The translations under genes and the position numbers were made by a program. Positions 11,584-21,490 of a stretch of DNA of 64,000 nucleotides are shown here, piece by piece (within the stretch, counting starts at the first letter, position 1; each line of letters opens with the position of its first letter). The notes beneath the pieces are model-generated. The model had not been told where the DNA came from, ran no database searches, and saw only the letters and a program-made list of their open reading frames with translations. The DNA comes from Plicaturopsis crispa FD-325 SS-3 (taxonomy: Eukaryota > Basidiomycota > Agaricomycetes > Amylocorticiales > Amylocorticiaceae), in NCBI GenBank assembly GCA_000827205.1, contig KN832561.1:1490072-1554071 (forward strand). The letters run 5' to 3'.

Positions 11584-12031
11584 TCACCGTGTTCCGGATC
11601 GAGACTGCAAAGTTGACAAGATGTGAACTTTGTACACAAGTACAAGCGTAACCAACTTTGCAGTAACAGAAACTTTCCACACCTGTTTTACACGCACGCT
11701 GAACCGAAAAGCTCCTCTACCACGTTCCCCACTTTGAACCCCCTTGAACTCGCGGTACTCGCAGTTGCGCAGGCGCTCAGGATCTTTCACTCGTTTTGCA
11801 TAGTCCGGTACGTCGATTCCCGGCCACTGCGGGCTCTGAAGACTTTGGTTTACACCATATTGCAGTTGACAGAAATACGTTCTCAAGGCGTACTCGCAGG
11901 CCAACGGTCCAATATCTACACCGCACGGCTCTATACTGACAGCTCGGCCCCGTCATCGATAGTATACTTACACCGACCAGGACCACGGATCGCCTAGAAG
12001 ATTTTCTCGCTATGGACGCTAGCAACACCAT
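11584..12031 (-). CDS. Possible small two-exon protein antisense to the PKA leader
   Basis: A candidate only. On the minus strand an ATG at 12031 reads MVLLASIARKSSRRSVVLV, which resembles a mitochondrial presequence. A 43-nt GTGTAA..TATAG intron then joins to a frame that includes EPCGVDIGPLACEYALRTYF and later WPGIDVPDYAKRVKDPERL and NCEYREFKG. The segment contains several cysteines and has coding-like composition. No family is recognised. The gene would overlap the first 20 nt of the kinase reading frame on the other strand, and the intron is short, so it may be chance. Confidence 0.25.
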
Positions 12032-13455
12032 TTACCGCTCTTCCTCGCTCCCACACCAGCCTGAGCAGCCCACCGCAGTGCGACGCGACTCCGAGGCCAT
12101 GCTCTCGGAAGGGCCCATCACGCCCCCGATGTCCCCCGCTATCAGCGAGGACGCCATCTACGTCGACGCGGAGAGGCGCTTCAGCGGGGCGGTCCCTGAG
12201 GCAGCGCAGGCGCAGACCGGCGAGGACAGGGTGCTGCAGTGGCGCGAGGACGAAGAGATGGCTACGGAGCACGCGTCTCCGTCCAAGGCACCGCTGCGGC
12301 TGCTCGAGGACGAACAGGTGCACGTGGAGCGGTCGGGACGGCTGAAGCTCACGGACTTTGAGGTTAAAGGCACGCTAGGTATGTCATCCTCTGTTTATGA
12401 CCACTCAGTCGATCTCTAACGGTAGGAGAAAAGGTACTGGCACATTTGGTCGTGTACTTCTAGTGCGCCTGCGCAGCGCAACGAGCCAACCGGTCTCTCA
12501 AAATTTCTTCGCCATGAAAGTCCTCCGCAAGACAGAGATCGTGCGGCTGCGCCAGGTCGAGCACGTAAATGCAGAACGGTACATCCTCTCGCGCGTACGG
12601 CACCCCTTCGTCGTGGACCTCTTTGCGACGTTCCAGGACAGCCTGAACATATACATGCTGCTCTCGTACGTCCCCGGCGGCGAGCTCTTCACGCATCTGC
12701 GTCGCGCCCAGCGCTTTACACCCGATGTCACGCGGTTCTATCTCGCGACGATCATCCTCGCGCTGAAGTACCTCCATTCGTTCAACATCATCTACCGCGA
12801 TCTCAAGCCCGAGAACCTGCTCCTCGACTCCCGCGGCTATCTCCGCCTCACGGACTTTGGATTTGCTAAAATCGTCGACGACCGTACCTGGACGCTGTGT
12901 GGTACCCCCGAATACCTTGCTCCCGAGATCATCCAGTCGGACGGACATGGGAAGGCCGCCGATTGGTGGGCTTGCGGGATATTGTGCTATGAGATGATGG
13001 TTGGCTACCCGCCATTCTTCGACGAAAACGCGTATGGCATCTACGAGAAAATATTGAGGGGCCATATCCATTGGCCTCGGGATATGGACCACCTTTCGCG
13101 GGATCTCATCCGGGCGTTCTTGAATCCCGACAGGAGTCGGCGGTTAGGAAATATGACGGGTGGTCCCCAGGATATTCTTGATCACCCGTGGTTCAAGGGC
13201 GTCGACTGGGATGCCCTTGAACGGTGTGAGATTAGGGTGAGTTTTTACTCTGAACGTGGAATGTCACGAATTATATCTGACACTGGACGATAGGCGCCTA
13301 TTATTCCGCACACTGCATCTTCAGGCGATACACGGCACTTCCTCCATCTTCCTCTGCCACCTGCAGGAGACATGCCTGGTCTGGTTATGGAAGAGCGTCC
13401 ACCGTCGCTCCATCAACGCTTTGATCCTGTGGCCTACCAATTCCTTGAATTCTAG
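12012..13455 (+). CDS. cAMP-dependent protein kinase (PKA) catalytic subunit, AGC kinase
   Basis: A Ser/Thr kinase of the PKA type. An N-terminal extension of about 120 Ser/Pro-rich residues leads into LKLTDFEVKGTLG. The first intron (12379-12433) must use the acceptor AAAAG so that the glycine loop reads GTLGTGTFGRV; the earlier GTAG would break the frame. Catalytic features are FAMKVLRK, YRDLKPEN, LTDFGFAK, activation loop TWTLCGTPEYLAPE and DWWACGILCYEM. A second intron precedes the tail APIIPHTASSGDTRH, which ends in FLEF, the FxxF hydrophobic tail seen in PKA. Related AGC kinases such as PRKX are the alternative. Basidiomycetes usually carry two PKA catalytic genes, and I cannot tell which this is. 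Confidence 0.92.
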
Positions 13456-13922
13456 TGCAAGACTACGCCGGCTCTGCGGTTCAAGCTTCCACTATACACG
13501 CTCGCTGCTTTCGTTGCTCGTTCTCATCCGGCACGTCGATCCCTCGTAATCTCACGCATCCATAATTCGATATCACTTATTATTGGCTCACTTTATCCTT
13601 TGGAGTTGTAGCGCGTTACTTTTTGGCTCACTCATCCATACCCCACTCACTCACTGTATGATGCTTTTGGACCCTTCGTCCCAACCCTCACTTGACTGTC
13701 CTCGATCTTGGTTTCCCTGCTATAGTGTATATTTACCTCATCGTAGTAGCCAGTAGCTCATCTCTATTGCTTGACGCCCCATATACTGTGTATTTTTCGC
13801 TCGTATTCGAGGTCATTCATTATCTTGCGAATACTCGATAATCGAAAATTCCCTTTTTGGGAAATTTTCCTCGTCTCGAGAAATTGTCGAGAAATCGGGA
13901 CTGCAGTTTCCTCGAATCCACC
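13456..13922. other. T-rich intergenic region before SSF1
   Basis: About 470 bp rich in pyrimidines, with no supported gene. It contains the kinase 3' end and probably the SSF1 promoter. Confidence 0.45.
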
Positions 13923-15342
13923 ATGGCCCGCCGACGCAAAAACAGGACTCATCTGAAGGGGTCCAATCCATCTACAGCTCCAGGAAATGTTCCTGATGGC
14001 GTCCCCAAGTCCTTCATCATAAAACACGGCCATGTCGGTGCATCGCTGACCCAGCTCGTGCGCGACGTCCGGCGCGTTATGGAGCCCAACACCGCTGCCC
14101 GTTTAAAAGTGCGTCCACAGTCTTGCTCGCCCCTTGTGTACGCTAACGGAGCTGCAGGAACGCGCACGTAATAAATTAAAAGACTATCTGACGATGGCGC
14201 CGGCGCTGCAAGTGACCCATCTGCTCGCGTTTACATTGACCGACATCGCCCCGTCCCTGCGTATAGTACGCATACCGGCAGGACCGACGCTCAGCTTCCG
14301 CATCGAACGGTACAGTCTTGTGCGGGACGTCCTAGCTGCCTCCCGCCGCGCCAAAAGCGCTGGTATGGAGTACCTTTCGCCGCCCCTGGTTCGTCTTGCA
14401 AAACATATCGGATTTTTTTCCAGGCTAATTTCTTTACAGCTTGTACTCGCATCTTTCCCTCCCCCATCTCCGACTACACCCCCGCATCTACCGCTTCTCC
14501 AAAAGACATTCCAGACACTCTTCCCTCCCCTTTCGCCGCAAACATTGACACTTGCGTCCGCACGGCGCATCGTGCTGGTCGCATATAATGCTGAGCGCGA
14601 CACGATCGACTGGCGGCATTTTTTGATCAGCGTGAAGCCCTACGGTGTCTCGAGGCGGGTGCGACGAGTGCTGGAGGCTAAGAAGGCTAGCGCCAGTACG
14701 GCGCATCAGACGGGAATTTTGGACCTGGGGAATGAGAAGGATGTCGCAGATTTCGTGTTGCGGAGGCGGGGCTCACCGGGCCCGGACGGCGACGCGGGGT
14801 ACGAGAGTGCGTCGAGCGCGGCGAGTGCGGTGGACGACGGGGAAGCGGCGGTCTCGTTAGCGGACGACTATGTTGGGCGGGGCAACAGCAAGGGCCAGCG
14901 CCGTGCTGTGCGGCTGGATGAGATCGGCCCGCGGATGGAGCTGCGGTTAGTCAAAATTGTGGAGGGGGTACCTGGGAAGGAGGGCGGCGTCATCTACCAC
15001 CAGTTCGTGAAGAAGAGCAAGAAAGAGGTCAAGGAGCTAGATGCCGCTCATAAGGAGAGGGAGAGGATTCGGAAGGAGCGGAGAAAGGAGCAAGAAAGGA
15101 ATGTCGCCCGTAAGAAAGCAGAAGCAGGAAAGGGCGGAGATGATGAGGATGACGACGACGAGGAGATGGAGGACTTGGACGGGGATGAGGCAGAAGACGA
15201 CGAGGGGCACTGGGACGAAGAGGAGGAGATCAGTGAAGGCGAGGACAGCGAGGATGGCGCAGAGGAAAGTGAAGAAAGCGAAGAGGAGCCTGAGCAGGAC
15301 AAGCGGCCTGTGAAAAAGGTCAAATTCAGAGGGAAGGGGTAG
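13923..15342 (+). CDS. SSF1: SSF1/Peter Pan Brix-domain ribosome biogenesis factor
   Basis: This nucleolar factor is needed for 60S subunit maturation (Rpf2/Imp4/Brix family). The N-terminus MARRRKNRTHLKGSNPST leads into PKSFIIKHGHVGASLTQLVR, and the Brix domain follows (TLSFRIERYSLVRDV, EYLSPPL, LASARRIVLVAYN, HFLISVKPYGVSRRVRR). The domain closes with EIGPRMELRLVKIVEGV. The C-terminus is a Lys/Arg coiled coil and a long Glu/Asp tract (15130-15290). One intron at about 14107-14157 is clear. A second, 14389-14439, has a GTTCGT donor and is a multiple of three without stops; removing it joins SPPL to LVLASF as in relatives. Confidence 0.93.
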
Positions 15343-15475
15343 TCCTGATAATGTTGTATCCATTCATCTATTTCTTCATCTATGGCATTAGTGGGGACCG
15401 GAATATGAGCGGGGGTCATACAATACGCGAGCAAGGAATAATTAGAACGAAACCGACACCCTCCAACTTCAAGCT

Positions 15476-16191
15476 TCAAGATTGCTTTGTCTCGACTGCT
15501 GAGCCAAACCAATCATCCCACAAGCGCCCGACGCGCATGCGCACACCCTCCCAGTTATCCAGTGCGGGGCGTACATCGAGGAAAAACGAGAGGCCGTTGG
15601 TGCCCGGAATGCTGCGCCCCGTGTAAAAGTCGATAACATAGCGCACGCGCGTACCACAGCGGTCTACGACCCAGTCATGCCTGTCAAACGGCGGCGTGAA
15701 GCTGGAGGGAACATAGACGGCTGAGTATCATCGCATGGACTATGAGGCTCCGGAACGCACCCTAGAAGACTCTTCCATCGCGCCTTCGGACTCCTCTCTC
15801 CAGGCCGCCCTTTGAAGTTGACGAGGCGTACGCCGCCGCACGCATCGCCACCTCGCCCTCGCTCCCATTCAAGGACCTGTCGCCATGCGCGCTCATTCAC
15901 GGCGTTATGAATGGGCACGATGGTCTTCATATCTGCCGCCTCCGGATTGTGATTCTTGCGCTCCATAGCAGCAAAGAACTGTGCCTCGGACGGGTAGACC
16001 CATTTGTCGCCCTCTGGTTTCGGGATTGAAGAGGTTTCGCGCTCGGAGGAGAGGGTTGGTTTGGAGGACGTCGGCGCGGGGGGACTTTTGGACATGAAGG
16101 AACTCCATGTCGAGGATGAAGCAGCGCTGTGGTCAACCGGACATTTTTCGGCTGGCGGCGAATGGTCAACAGGACATTTTGAGGCGCTCAT
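15476..16191 (-). CDS. CYC3: Cytochrome c heme lyase (holocytochrome c synthase)
   Basis: The enzyme attaches heme to apocytochrome c in the mitochondrial intermembrane space. Two Cys-Pro heme-regulatory motifs lie at the N-terminus (KCPVDH, twice). Conserved blocks are WVYPSEAQFFAAMERK, VPIHNAVNERAWRQVLEWE, FKGRPGERSPKARWKSLLG, PFDRHDWVVDRCG, VRYVIDFYTG and LDVRPALDNWEGVRMR. One intron (about 15722-15760) joins KSLLG to the segment read as AVYVPSSFTPPFDRHDW. The length of about 225 residues is normal. The gene is divergent from TFB3, with 190 bp between starts. Fungi can have separate cyt c and cyt c1 lyases; the cyt c type is more likely but not certain. Confidence 0.92.
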
Positions 16192-16381
16192 CGTCGTCGG
16201 CGACAGCGAGCAGATCGCGACGAATGGCGAAATGGATTATTGAGATACAAATATATAATTAATTAATTACCACGTGCCATTTGTAGGTTAGCAATCATTA
16301 CGCCGTGAATTGAATCTTGAATACTTAAAGACACCTTGCATCTTACTTTCACAAGTCCAAGACGCGTTCCTACAGGAGACT
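16192..16381. promoter_or_regulatory. Bidirectional promoter, CCHL / TFB3
   Basis: 190 bp between two divergent start codons. It includes an AT-rich ATTAATTAATTA stretch (about 16255-16270) next to CACGTG (16271-16276), an E-box. Confidence 0.5.
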
Positions 16382-17749
16382 ATGTCGACTCGTCCAAATA
16401 CTGGTGGATGGCTGCGCGGAAAGACAGTCCGCAAAGGCGGCATTGCGTCGACAAACACGCACAATGCACGCTCGACGACCCCACAGGTCCAGAGCACTTC
16501 GAGTACAATATTCGGCGGAGGGGTCAAGGACCCTTCGGGCAGAACGTCGGAATATTTCGTGTGTAATACTCTTTCTGTAGGCTTGGAGTCGAGTACTGAG
16601 TCGCCCTGTCGCAGAGTATGGACGATCAGTGTCCGGTATGCAAGAGTGACCGTTATTTGAATACAAAGCTACGACTTCTTGTCAGCTCTTGCTACCATAA
16701 AATGTGCGCGTGCGTCTCTGTTGTTGAGCGCGTATTCTAACGCGCCACGAACATAGGTGTGAATCGTGTATCGACCGGCTTTTCACACTTGGTCCAGCTC
16801 CGTGTCCCATGTGTAACAAAGTGCTGAGGAAATTGGCGTTCACCCCACAAACGTTCGAAGACCTGACCGTGGAGAAGGAAGTCGCTGTCCGAAGACGAAT
16901 CGCAAAAGAGTGTGTCGCGTCTCGTATATCATGTTGAGTGCCATATTAACATCCTTGCAGATTCAACAAACGCAGGGAGGACTTTCCCGACCTTCGGTCG
17001 TATAATGACTACCTGGAAGAGGTGGAAGACATTAGTAAGCACTCTATTTTTTGACCGTTCGGATTAGACTGAACAAAGATTTTCTAGCCTTCAACCTAAT
17101 CAACGACATCGACATCCCCCAGACCGAGTCCCGCATCGCCGCCTACCGCGCTGAAAACGCCGCCCTCATCCAGCTGAACATCCAGCGCGAAGAGCAGTAC
17201 GCCCAGGCACTCAGGGAGCAAGAAGAATTCGAGCGCCACGAACGCGAGGCACGAGCGGCGGAAGCACGGCGTGCGGATGAGGAGGCACGGGAGGAGCGCG
17301 AGAAGGGCAAGCGAGACATCATCGACCGTCTCGAGACGAGCGACAAGGACGCCGCACGTGTCATCGCCCGCTCCCGCGCCGACGCGGCCAAGCGCTCGTC
17401 TGCGCGCACGACCTCTGCCGCGACATTACAGAGCAACTCGAAGCTTCTGCGCTCACGCGCGGCACAAAGCACGGCGGTGCCGGACGTCCCGCATGTCCCC
17501 TTGCAGGACGATTGGTATGCGTATGAGGACCTGTTTGTGAGGCGGGAGGTGTACGATGATCCGTTCAGCGAGGCTGTGCGGAAGGACAGGGAGGGTATCA
17601 TGCGGGCAGGCGGTTACATGATCGGGGAGGCTTGGGAAAGGGCGCTGAGGAGCGCGGTTGCTGGTCTGGATATTCCTCCGCCTACTGGACTAGCTGGAGG
17701 ATCGACCCTGGTGGATAATGGGGGCGATGTTGTGATGGGTACTGCATGA
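16382..17749 (+). CDS. TFB3: TFB3/MAT1, TFIIH CDK-activating kinase assembly factor
   Basis: The RING-finger subunit of TFIIH stabilises the CDK7/Kin28-cyclin H kinase. An extension of about 60 residues (MSTRPNTGGWLRGKTVRKGG) is joined by an intron at 16559-16614 to MDDQCPVCKSDRYLNTKLRL. The C3HC4 RING continues with SSCYHKMCESCIDRLF and CPMCNKVLRKLAFTP. Then come FEDLTVEKEVAVRRRIAKE and YNDYLEEVEDI, the family's central block, followed by NLINDIDIPQTE, a long coiled coil (about 17140-17340) and a C-terminal CDK-binding region. At least four introns are needed. The leader before the RING is longer than in yeast or man, so translation could also begin at the ATG at 16618. Confidence 0.93.
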
Positions 17750-17958
17750 ACTGCGCCTTCTCTTCCTTTCACCGTGGACCGTAAAATATGTTTTAGTATA
17801 TAATGTGTAATGTGTAATAACAACAGGTTGATGAGATGGAGGTCCAGTATGCATAGAAATTACCCTAGAAGAAGGGGGAGCGTAAAGTTTGTGAACGACA
17901 ACAGTACATTTGATGACGCTTGATGACCCAAGATAACCCAAGAAATGCGAAGAGCCCG

Positions 17959-19835
17959 TTAACAAATCCTTGTACTTGTCACACACTTCTTCGATAACCG
18001 TTCGGACTCGGTGAGAGGGTCCGTGAGTGGGAAATAGAGTATCTGATACTGGTTTTTCCGTCTGGCAGGATCAGTTTATCTCCGTCAGCTTGTCCGCTGC
18101 TGCACAAAAGAGTGAAAGCACTGACCCTAGTTTCTTCGGATTCAATCTGAAAAATTTGACCGTTTCACTAGCGTCCAATCTCTCGTCCCCCGCCACTTGC
18201 TCAGCAGAGCCACCCCGGTGGGACTCGCTGACGATCTCCACCTCGTCGTCGTCGGCATCGACATCATAAACACTCTCGCGCGAGCCGCCACGCACACGCT
18301 TGGAGCTGCTAGCGGACTGCACCGATGCCTTGCGCTTTCCGTTCGCCCTGGCGGAGACGGACTGCTGGGAGCGAGACGACGAGGCAGGCGCGGAGGACGA
18401 TGTAAGAGAGGCATCACGTAGTTCACGATTCGGTGGCCTTTTTGAACGGTGAATTTCAGCGGCATGTGCGTCTGAGGTATGATGACGGCGTACCTCGATG
18501 GATCAAAAGTGAGGAGATTGACAACGCCTTTCTTCGCTACTTCGTAGCCAACGATAGTCCGCGAGTGACCATCATGCTGGAGAATGAGCGGCATCTTCTT
18601 CGCTACGGTCACCGCCGATGCCCCCATTAATGCGTCGCCGAGTGTGCGTGGAGCTTGTTTTCCACCTGAGAAATACTCCACAACCCAGTTCGTGACCACT
18701 TCCACACCTGTGTAAATTGCATGAGCGATTCTCTCCAAGCGGTATAGCGGAAGGATTAGAGATACCGTGTTTGCCCTTCCGGAGATCGAAATCCACAAGC
18801 TTCGCACTGCGACGAGCTTTGTTCAAAAACGACGCGTCGAATGTATGAAATAGAGCTCTCACGGTATTCCTCTATGAACAAACGCGACCCAAAGGTCCCC
18901 TGTGCCAATCCATTTACTTGTCCCGAGAAGTTCGTGTTTAAGCTCATCGGCGCCTTCTGCGTCGAATCCTAGAATTTCCGTCAGAGTATGACTTAAGGAG
19001 AGCCCTTCAGATATCTGACCATCATGCCATGCAGTTTCAATCATCTGCTGGAGATTTCGTACACTGGGTGGCACCGGACGAAGTAGCAGCTGGGAGTACC
19101 GTGGCTGTATGTCTTGATCCATGAGAGCAGTGCACGCCATCATGAAATTTCGATACCTAGAATAATGAGCATCAATAGTAGCCAGATTGATTAGCTAGGT
19201 ATGTGGGCATACCCGCAACCCCAAGAAACATCCCACATTCCTCGCGATATATGCACCGTTCTATCGTAACATAGGACAGCCTTTGTCGTGATATCCTTCG
19301 CGTGTGTTTTGATAAGTGCTCTCCGGAGAACAGGGATCAGACCTAGAGCGATGCTACTATGAGATTATTCATAGTGGTAAACAATCCGCACATACCAGGA
19401 GTGAAATTCTGAGGTGGTGCGGATGTGTGTGCAGAATACCAGAATGGGTCATCCTCTCTTGGTCCGTGATGCCATAGTTTCTTCACCGGAGACATGCCGG
19501 GCTTCAATGATTTATAGGACGATACTATCGAAGAGGAGGACGAGACGTTGGCCGAATCGTCAACTTCTACTGCGCCGCCGCGTACAGTGGCGCCGCTCGT
19601 TTGTGCGCCTCCCTCTGGAAAGTGCTGATCGTAGTGAGCGCACCGTTGATCAGGAGTCTTTTTCTCCAGGTCCATGTTGCAACACAGACATCGTAACCGT
19701 TCTCTGTACTCATTGTCAAGCGCCGAAGCTTCAATGCAAGTATAAGAGCTACACTCACGGCTTCTTGTGGTGAACAACCTCTATCTCTTCATCCTCGTCT
19801 AGCACAAAGCCACTAGCAGCATCTACCGTCGCCAT
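17959..19835 (-). CDS. ZUP1: ZUP1/ZUFSP-like C78 cysteine peptidase with zinc finger
   Basis: C78 peptidases include UFM1 proteases and the K63-selective deubiquitinase ZUP1. The N-terminus starts MATVDAASGFVLDEDEEIE; a zinc finger follows (CLCCNMDLEKKTPDQRCAHY, then DQH). The catalytic Cys box WDVSWGCGYRNFMMACTAL is split by an intron at about 19155-19205. The His/Asp pair is in PLILQHDGHSRTIVG and NLLTFDPS. The C-terminus rebuilds as KKLGRKNQYQILYFP after an intron at 18062-18125 and stops at 17959. Around 18360-18445 two coding frames do not join cleanly: a 62-nt intron (GTGAAC..CCCAG) is possible, but a Ser-rich frame also runs through it. The zinc finger and the reported absence of UFM1 from most fungi favour the ZUP1 type. 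Confidence 0.85.
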
Positions 19836-20045
19836 TGAAAAAATTCGTGTTCGTTGTGAGTCTCCCCAGTGCCCGTGCAGTGTACTTGGTAGAAACCAAG
19901 GAGTTGCTGTTCAACGCAGCGGATATAAGCTACGAAATGGACAGGGGCTCTGTCCCAAATCCAGATGCACACGGTACCCTCGACGCGCGTTCACGATCCT
20001 GCTTTCATTCACCTTGCTCTGTACTCCATCCCCTCGTACTGAAAT
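19836..20045. promoter_or_regulatory. Bidirectional promoter, ZUP1-like peptidase / proteasome alpha4
   Basis: 210 bp between divergent starts. I see no copy of the yeast proteasome element GGTGGCAAA. Confidence 0.5.
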
Positions 20046-21305
20046 ATGTCTAGGTCTTACGATCGCGGTACGAGAACATGCATGCTTTGCATCTCAAATT
20101 GACGCTGACCGGTTCATGCAGCTCTCACCGTTTTCTCACCGGATGGTCATTTGTTCCAGGTTAGAGCGTACCGCGTCATTTGCATTATAACACACGATCG
20201 AGCGTCGGTTCTCGCGTTTTTCTAGGTCGAATATGCCAATGAGGCAGTGCGGAAGGGTACATGTGCTGTGGGTCAAAGAAAGCTACGTTCCTGATACACG
20301 GACACTGAATGGCCTTCAGGTCGGAGTTCGCGGCAAGGATGTCGTAGTCCTTGGGATCGAGAAGAAGTCCGTCCTCCAGTTACAAGATCCCCGAACGGTC
20401 AGGAAGGTGGTCATGCTGGATGATCACGTCTGCATGGCATTCGCGGGTATGCCCTCATGTATCAACGTCGTTCGGAGGCGAGTGCTGACTCTGACCTATC
20501 ATCACAGGACTCACCGCAGATGGACGTGTGCTCACGGACAAAGCACGGATAGAATGCCAGAGTCACCGCCTGACAGTGGAGGACCCTGTCACGGTCGAAT
20601 ATATCACCAGACACATCGCCGGAATCCAACAAGTGCGTATACATCCCCGTCGATTTCATACGAAGCTAATTTTGCATACAGCGCTATACACAATCCGGAG
20701 GCGTTCGCCCCTTCGGAATTGCAACTCTGATCGTCGGATTTGACCCTCACGACTCCCAGCCGAGGCTGTACCAGACGGAGCCAAGTGGCATCTACAGCGC
20801 GTGGAAGGTAATGACGCCTATAGTGCCCTCAGATCGATACGCGACTGACCCGCCCGCTTCTAGGCAAATGCTATCGGACGCTCCTCAAAAACCGTGCGGG
20901 AGTTCTTGGAGAAGAACCACAAGGAGGACTTGACCCGTGACGAGAGCATAAAGCTCGCAGTGAAGAGCCTGCTTGAGGTTGTGCAGACCGGCGCGAAGAA
21001 CATCGAGATCAGCGTCATGGAGAGTTACGGGAAGGTTACTGTAAGCCGCAACCCCCAAGTAGTGTGCCCGGACAAAACCTCTAAAGCGCTTTACTAGAAT
21101 CTGGATTTGGCTCAAATTGAGGCCATCGTCGCTGACATTGAGCGAGAGAAGGAAGCTGGTATGCTGTATTCCTTGTTTTGTCGGTGCTGTCTCGAGCTGA
21201 CTGGCGACTGGGATATTTGCAGAGGCGGAAAGGAAACGCTCGAGATTGGCAGCGACAGCCGCAGGCCAAGCGGCCATGACATCGCGAGCACCGGAGGGAC
21301 AGTAA
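20046..21305 (+). CDS. PRE6: 20S proteasome subunit alpha4 (alpha type-7)
   Basis: A subunit of the outer alpha ring of the 20S core. Exon 1 encodes only MSRSYDRA; the next exons give [20 protein letters not shown], the alpha-subunit signature, and [20 protein letters not shown]. Other blocks are [65 protein letters not shown] and [11 protein letters not shown]. The tail is Lys/Glu/Ala-rich and ends SRAPEGQ. About six short introns break it into small exons. The length of about 255 residues is normal. The KANAIGR block and the tail fit the alpha4 subunit. Confidence 0.94.
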
Positions 21306-21490
21306 TCGAAGCCAGAATTTTGTCGTTGTATCTTGCCGTTAGCCCGTATCATTTGTTGTCCGCAAAAGCAAATCCACATTTCCATCCATTAGTGAGTGCA
21401 CGGAATAGATCATACCCCAGGTAACAAGATGATACTCTACAACCACATAGCCAACGTCCGCAATAAGTATTTGTACGTCGAAGGATGAAA

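Noticed and set aside
11994-12323. 109-codon minus-strand frame across the PKA N-terminus
   Set aside because: Shadow of the kinase coding strand; the Leu/Arg-rich content is the complement of Ser/Pro/Glu codons.
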